Positions 60,455 to 64,000 of a DNA stretch of 64,000 nucleotides are shown in pieces (the first letter of the stretch is position 1; every line of letters starts with the position of its first letter). The DNA is taken from the NCBI RefSeq assembly GCF_047675955.1, contig NC_132914.1, forward strand, positions 38,862,521 through 38,926,520, given 5' to 3'. Position numbers and translations under genes: made by a program. The DNA is from Chlorocebus sabaeus (taxonomy: Eukaryota; Chordata; Mammalia; Primates; Cercopithecidae). The notes under the pieces are model-generated. The model was not told where the DNA came from. It did no database searches and worked only from the letters and a program-made list of their open reading frames with translations.

Positions 60455-62149
60455 AACATCTGAGAATCAATAATTCTTTCACAACTCAGCAATGTAGAAT
60501 CCTTCAAAGAAATAGTCAATGTTTGCTTTGAGGGTGTGAACTCCAGCAAGAAAATACTTCATGGGAAGTGATATAGAGGCTTAGAGAAGTTAAAACTTTC
60601 AAAAGTATCAGACATGTATGTTTTACAGCTGCACCTGAGAAGGAGATTGCTTATGTTCGTGGCCACCATTAATTTTTATAAAGTCCACCTCAAATACCTT
60701 TTTGAAAACATTCTTTCCATAGAAGAATCAAGCCCTAACATTAATATCTCCTACAAGTGGTTTCTAATTTGCCAGAGGTCCTGGAGAACTTTTTTCACAC
60801 ACACTGTTACCAATTATGATGCCACTTTCATGTAGGTCTCTCAGCTTGGCTTTTGTCCAGGCCGTTAGGTGAAATTAGGCCCAGAAAATCGGATTATTAC
60901 ATCCCAAGGGAAACAACTGATAAGCAGCAGATGATTGTTCATCTCCTTGCTACTTGCTGGTGTTGAGGTGTTGCTAGTTGCAAAGCCAATTTGTTAACAA
61001 TTAGTGCTCATTAGAATCATTTCCTGTTATCGATTCTAAACATGTGACAAAGCACTTTTAGGAAATTGGACCCCCAAAAGTAACTATACCTCAGTGATGA
61101 GCAATTAAAAATCTCAAGATGCAGTGCAATTCCTAACCAGAGTCATCAGTTTCCAAGTAATTATTTTTGCTTTGGAACCCACCTGCTATCCTGTCCAGTT
61201 CAGAGATGTGCTGGAACAGGGACATACTTCTTAATTAGCAGAGGTTGTGGATAAGTCAGTGTGGGAACAAAAGGAATTTTCTTTTATTATCTGCTTTAGC
61301 TGTTTGTAGTATAGCTTTAAGGGACAAAAACTGCCAGCTTGCAATACAACACATGTATTTGCAAGAGTGTGAAATTAAATGCATTACTTCTGTTATCTAA
61401 ACATCTAAGCTTAGTTTTTAAGTCTCTTCACCTTTGATCACAATGAACTCTAAATATAGAATCATAAATGGAGTCATTGTGCATTACATTCAAGTTTAAA
61501 TATTGCCAGTACCAGCTTTCTAAAATATTATATATGACTTTAATAAAACTAGCATAAATACTATAGGCATTTGAAATTTTTCTTAGAAAAGGCATTGTAT
61601 TGATCCACTTTTTGAATACAGATCTACATGCGTTATATGCTAGAAATATATACTCAATAGATGGGCCTTCATTATCTAATTAAAATATTAATTATCTGTA
61701 CAACTATCAACTGCTAATACTTGCCAAATATTCTTTAGAATTAAGAGAATATCCCTTATTTCCTCCTTTGTAAGTAATGGTCTTTACATATGAACTATTC
61801 AGTTATTTTTGTAGTATCGGAATAAAAACTCAATGATACCCCTCTGCCTTCTCTTCCTTTTCCATATCACCCACTAAATTTTCCTTTGCTTCTGTGTTTA
61901 TTTTATAAATGTAAAGAATTATCCCTACTCATTTTCCCCTAGGTTTAATAATGCTAAAAATATTTCTTCTTGTTGTTGCAGAGCATGGAGATGTAAACTA
62001 TGTATATTTCTGTTTCTGAATTTCTTATTCCCATATTAAAAGCTTATATCAATGGAGAAATTAAGTGTATATATTTTTTAATGCCCTATGTGGAACCCCT
62101 CTATCCTTAATAAACAGAGATGGTATTGACACAAATGAATTTTGTTTAA
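60455..62149. other. Repeat-free DNA upstream of the PDZRN4 promoter
   Basis: About 1.7 kb without a recognisable mobile element, in contrast to the rest of the window. It may contain conserved regulatory DNA. Confidence 0.45.
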
Positions 62150-62390
62150 CCACACTACATTTGCTTCTTAATTAGTGAATATTCATCTGTCATCAGCAGC
62201 AGCTATGACACCCCTCCCTGCTAACATGTTCTGTCATAAATAATCAATGAGGCACTATTAATATTCATGAGCTGGAATCTGTGTAGTCATGTGCACTGAT
62301 GCAGAGACGGGGGAGTGTTGCCATGAACTGACTGGAAACTCTGTGTGTGTATCCGTGAGTACAAGATACTTAGGGAAAGCGAAGAAGAGC

Positions 62391-62429
62391 ATGCTGCTAC
62401 ACACCACTCTGGCTTACGCTTCCAGCTAA
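62391..62429 (+). other. Short upstream ORF (12 codons) in the putative 5' leader
   Basis: ATG at 62391 is followed by eleven sense codons and TAA at 62427-62429. It matters only if transcription starts upstream of it, which the sequence alone cannot show. Confidence 0.3.
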
Positions 62430-62465
62430 CAGCGGTTTGTCTGTGTTTCTGGACTGAAGTGACTG

Positions 62466-62567
62466 ATGAAAAACAGTAGTCAAGTCTGGAGGGTGATTCC
62501 CTTTCAGTTCACTTGCCTTTCAGTTCTGGGGAAATTAGAAGATTTGCTCTCTCTCTCTGCTTCTTAG
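62466..62567 (+). other. Upstream ORF abutting the PDZRN4 short-isoform start
   Basis: An ATG at 62466 opens a frame of 33 codons (starting MKNSSQVWRV) that ends in TAG at 62565-62567. One base separates that stop from the main ATG at 62569. The uORF start context is weak (C at -3, A at +4), whereas the main ATG is strong. If the transcript starts upstream of 62466, leaky scanning or termination-reinitiation would set translation of the exon. The peptide resembles nothing I know and is probably not functional in itself. Confidence 0.5.
62543..62567 (+). other. Polypyrimidine tract plus TAG, acceptor-like, just 5' of the ATG
   Basis: A CT-rich run of about 20 bases ends in CTTCTTAG immediately before the start codon and would make a good 3' splice site. 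Use of it would give a 70-nt exon (62568-62637), not a multiple of three. The same bases also encode the end of the upstream ORF. Confidence 0.35.
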
Positions 62568-62568
62568 A

Positions 62569-62637
62569 ATGGGCTGCAATTTGTGCACTTTTCAGAAAAG
62601 AGAGGAACACTACAAACTGCTGTATGAAGTTTCCCAG
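62569..62637 (+). CDS. PDZRN4: First coding exon of the short (RING-less) PDZRN4 isoform
   Basis: Twenty-three codons read MGCNLCTFQKREEHYKLLYE then VSQ, and end in phase 0 at CAG|GTGAGTG, a near-perfect splice donor. The ATG has A at -3 and G at +4. From memory this is the alternative N-terminus of PDZRN4 (LNX4), where the next exon continues into the PDZ segment beginning VNGKDLS. The paralogue PDZRN3 has a similar but different start (MGCSLC...). The family are cytoplasmic scaffolds with PDZ domains; the long form adds an N-terminal RING/TRAF-type E3 ligase module that this start skips. Gly2 followed by Cys3 and Cys6 fits the N-myristoylation and palmitoylation layout of Src-family kinases such as Fyn and Lck, so membrane anchoring is inferred. 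No downstream exon lies in the window, so this is a partial CDS. The family call is firm; choosing PDZRN4 over PDZRN3 rests on recall. Confidence 0.77.
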
Positions 62638-62643
62638 GTGAGT
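62635..62643 (+). other. PDZRN4: Splice donor of the PDZRN4 alternative first exon
   Basis: CAG|GTGAGTG matches the U1-dependent donor consensus from -3 to +6. It ends the 23-codon exon in phase 0. The ATG frame also stays open across it, but the conserved peptide and the donor quality favour splicing over read-through. Confidence 0.8.
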
Positions 62644-64000
62644 GCAGGGTCTGATACCAGCAACTAAGAGCCAGGTTTTGTGTTTTGTCTGTAAGATGGT
62701 AAATGAATTCTGGCTAGCTTTATTTTTTCTTTCAGTACATTTCAGAATTGAGGGCAGACTTGCTGGTTTGGGGCTTTTTATTTTGGTTTTGGGTGGCAGT
62801 TTTCAGCTTCCTTGCCACTCCCCCTTCAGATGACTTCCTGTGGGATTCTTTTTAACATTTTGTGTATCTACTGCCAAGATGTCAGTCACATAACAGGAGT
62901 AGCATTGAGATCCATGTCTGTAATATTTTGAGATACCTCTTTCATTTTGGAATACTGTTGACATTTGAAAATCAATTGTATCATTGTCTGCATAAATATT
63001 GGGGTTTAATAAGTCTATGATCTCTGTTATTTTCAATAGACAGGAGAAGTTTCCTGCCAAATCTTGTTAGCCAGAGGAAATTATTGGATGAATTGAGAAT
63101 TTGTGCTTTGGTTTAAGTGGAAAACCTAGCAATTTTTTATTACATGGGGAAAAAAATATATGCTCTGTCCTGACTGAAAAAGAAGATAAAGAAATTCTCT
63201 TACCACTTGTTCTTGGCTCCTTTTTATAAGGTTTTTGTTTGTTTAGCACTAGAAATTAATTTTGAGAGCTTATGAAAACAACTGTAGGTGACCTAGAAAA
63301 AAGTGTATAAATTTAGATGTCTCTTTTATGTGTATCCGAGGGCTTTTCAGAATACAAATAAGAAAACTAGATCCTGAGCCCTTATCGTTTTAACAGAATT
63401 TTCTTAACTTACTGTTTTATTGGGGGAGGTTCCCCTGGGAGTGTATCCTCAAGTTCAAATTTCTTATCTAGCAAAATAAAGTTTATTTCTCCCTTCTTGC
63501 AGTTTGTCCCAAAGGTGACACAGTATTACATTTGTCTTTAGACAAGATTGCTGATGAAAGACGATGCTTGGGATATTGGTGGCCCATGGCACAGCAGTAG
63601 CCAAGTACCCACTAACTACTGGCTCCCTCAGATTTCCCCCTGACGTGATTCATTTCACAGTGGGCTAATTACAAAGTGGATTTGCTACACATGAAACAGC
63701 CTCCTCAGTTGCAATGTTAATGCACATTTTCATGGTAATGTGATCAGAGGCTCATTAGCCAGTTTCCAAAATGATCCTCTGCATTAATTAAATATAAAAA
63801 TGACTGCTTTATCACCATAGAGAGGAAAAAGAAAATTAACATTGTTAATTACACCAGGGGCAATACCTTTTGCTTCATTTTTTAGTACAAACTTGCAAGG
63901 ATAGGCTAAAATAATATTCATTTCCTAGATGAGCTCTCATCCACTTTGACTCATGAAAACAGTCTCTAGGTGGAACACTTTCCTTTAGTTTGGTTGTTAG
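62644..64000 (+). other. PDZRN4: Intron after the PDZRN4 alternative first exon
   Basis: Follows the donor at 62637/62638 to the window end with no further exon recognised and no mobile element. The stretch at about 63640-63870 is rich in ATTA/TAAT homeodomain-like cores. Confidence 0.6.

Larger units (their letters stand above)
62150..62568 (+). promoter_or_regulatory. PDZRN4: Putative promoter and 5' leader of the PDZRN4 short isoform
   Basis: This repeat-free stretch lies directly upstream of the exon and has a base composition less AT-rich than its surroundings. I see no canonical TATA box at a convincing distance and no CpG island. AT-rich homeodomain-like words occur near 62236-62270 (ATAAATAATCAAT, TTAATATTCAT). 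A pyrimidine run followed by TAG at 62543-62567 directly precedes the ATG and could also serve as a splice acceptor. The promoter role is inferred from position only. Confidence 0.45.

Noticed and set aside
1..64000. CRISPR arrays, operons, phage or other prokaryotic systems
   Set aside because: No regularly spaced repeats, no ribosome-binding-site-driven gene runs; the content is plainly primate.
1..64000. tRNA, snRNA, Y RNA or microRNA genes
   Set aside because: No B-box/A-box pair outside Alu and MIR sequence and no recognisable small RNA was found by eye; a covariance-model scan would be needed to exclude them fully.

Overview
This is a vertebrate, primate nuclear window. It is AT-rich, almost devoid of long open reading frames, and packed with Alu, L1, MIR, L2, MaLR and DNA-transposon copies. 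The young, 5'-truncated Alu at 49769-50036 carries a variant (a T in the 'CCACCTCGCCCGG' stretch and 'GGCTAG' before the T-rich run) that I associate with the AluYR subfamilies of Old World monkeys rather than with human AluY. I therefore favour a cercopithecine monkey such as macaque, baboon or vervet. This rests on recall, not on a search. Nothing bacterial, phage-like or CRISPR-like is present. The one supported protein-coding exon lies at 62569-62637 on the + strand. It has a strong start context, 23 codons beginning MGCNLC, and a consensus CAG|GTGAGT donor. I recognise it as the first coding exon of the short, RING-less isoform of the PDZ/RING-finger gene PDZRN4 (PDZRN3 being the close paralogue). 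Bases 62150-62568 would hold its promoter and 5' leader, including a 33-codon upstream ORF whose stop lies one base before the main ATG. If that is right, the preceding 62 kb would be intron of the long isoform (or intergenic DNA if the long isoform starts elsewhere), and 62638-64000 is intron downstream of the short-isoform exon. Layout: 1-672, 3' end of an L1 (+). 795-1400, MLT1 and MIR relics. 1425-8290, a nearly complete old L1 in minus orientation carrying two Alus and an unexplained 80-bp patch resembling sequence just beyond its 5' end. 8300-11335, sparse relics. 11336-14262, L1 (+) with a nested Alu, splitting an older repeat. 14790-19000, mostly unrecognised DNA. 19600-22700, a cluster of minus-strand MaLR LTRs, including what looks like an LTR-internal-LTR remnant. 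23600-29440, MIR, AluS, L2 and compound microsatellites. 29445-29762, a Tigger-like element with intact TA target duplication. 29862-32830, L1 (+) split by a 1082-bp solo MER11-type LTR with a 6-bp target duplication, followed by an unusual cluster of two large inverted repeats inside the L1 3' UTR. 33300-44600, Alus, MLT1, MIR and two L1 pieces meeting in opposite orientations near 40380. 44600-46950, repeat-poor. 46960-56800, L2, Alus, MST/THE1-type LTRs, MIRs and microsatellites. 56800-62150, mostly repeat-poor, with one Alu. 62150-64000, the PDZRN4 promoter, exon and intron. There is no cooperating gene set: the window is one alternative promoter-exon in a long repeat-rich stretch. The most unusual items are the nested palindromes at 32481-32679, the displaced patch at 4795-4874, and the MGCxxC N-terminus with its abutting uORF. 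Repeat boundaries are read by eye and may be off by 10-30 bp unless target duplications are given.
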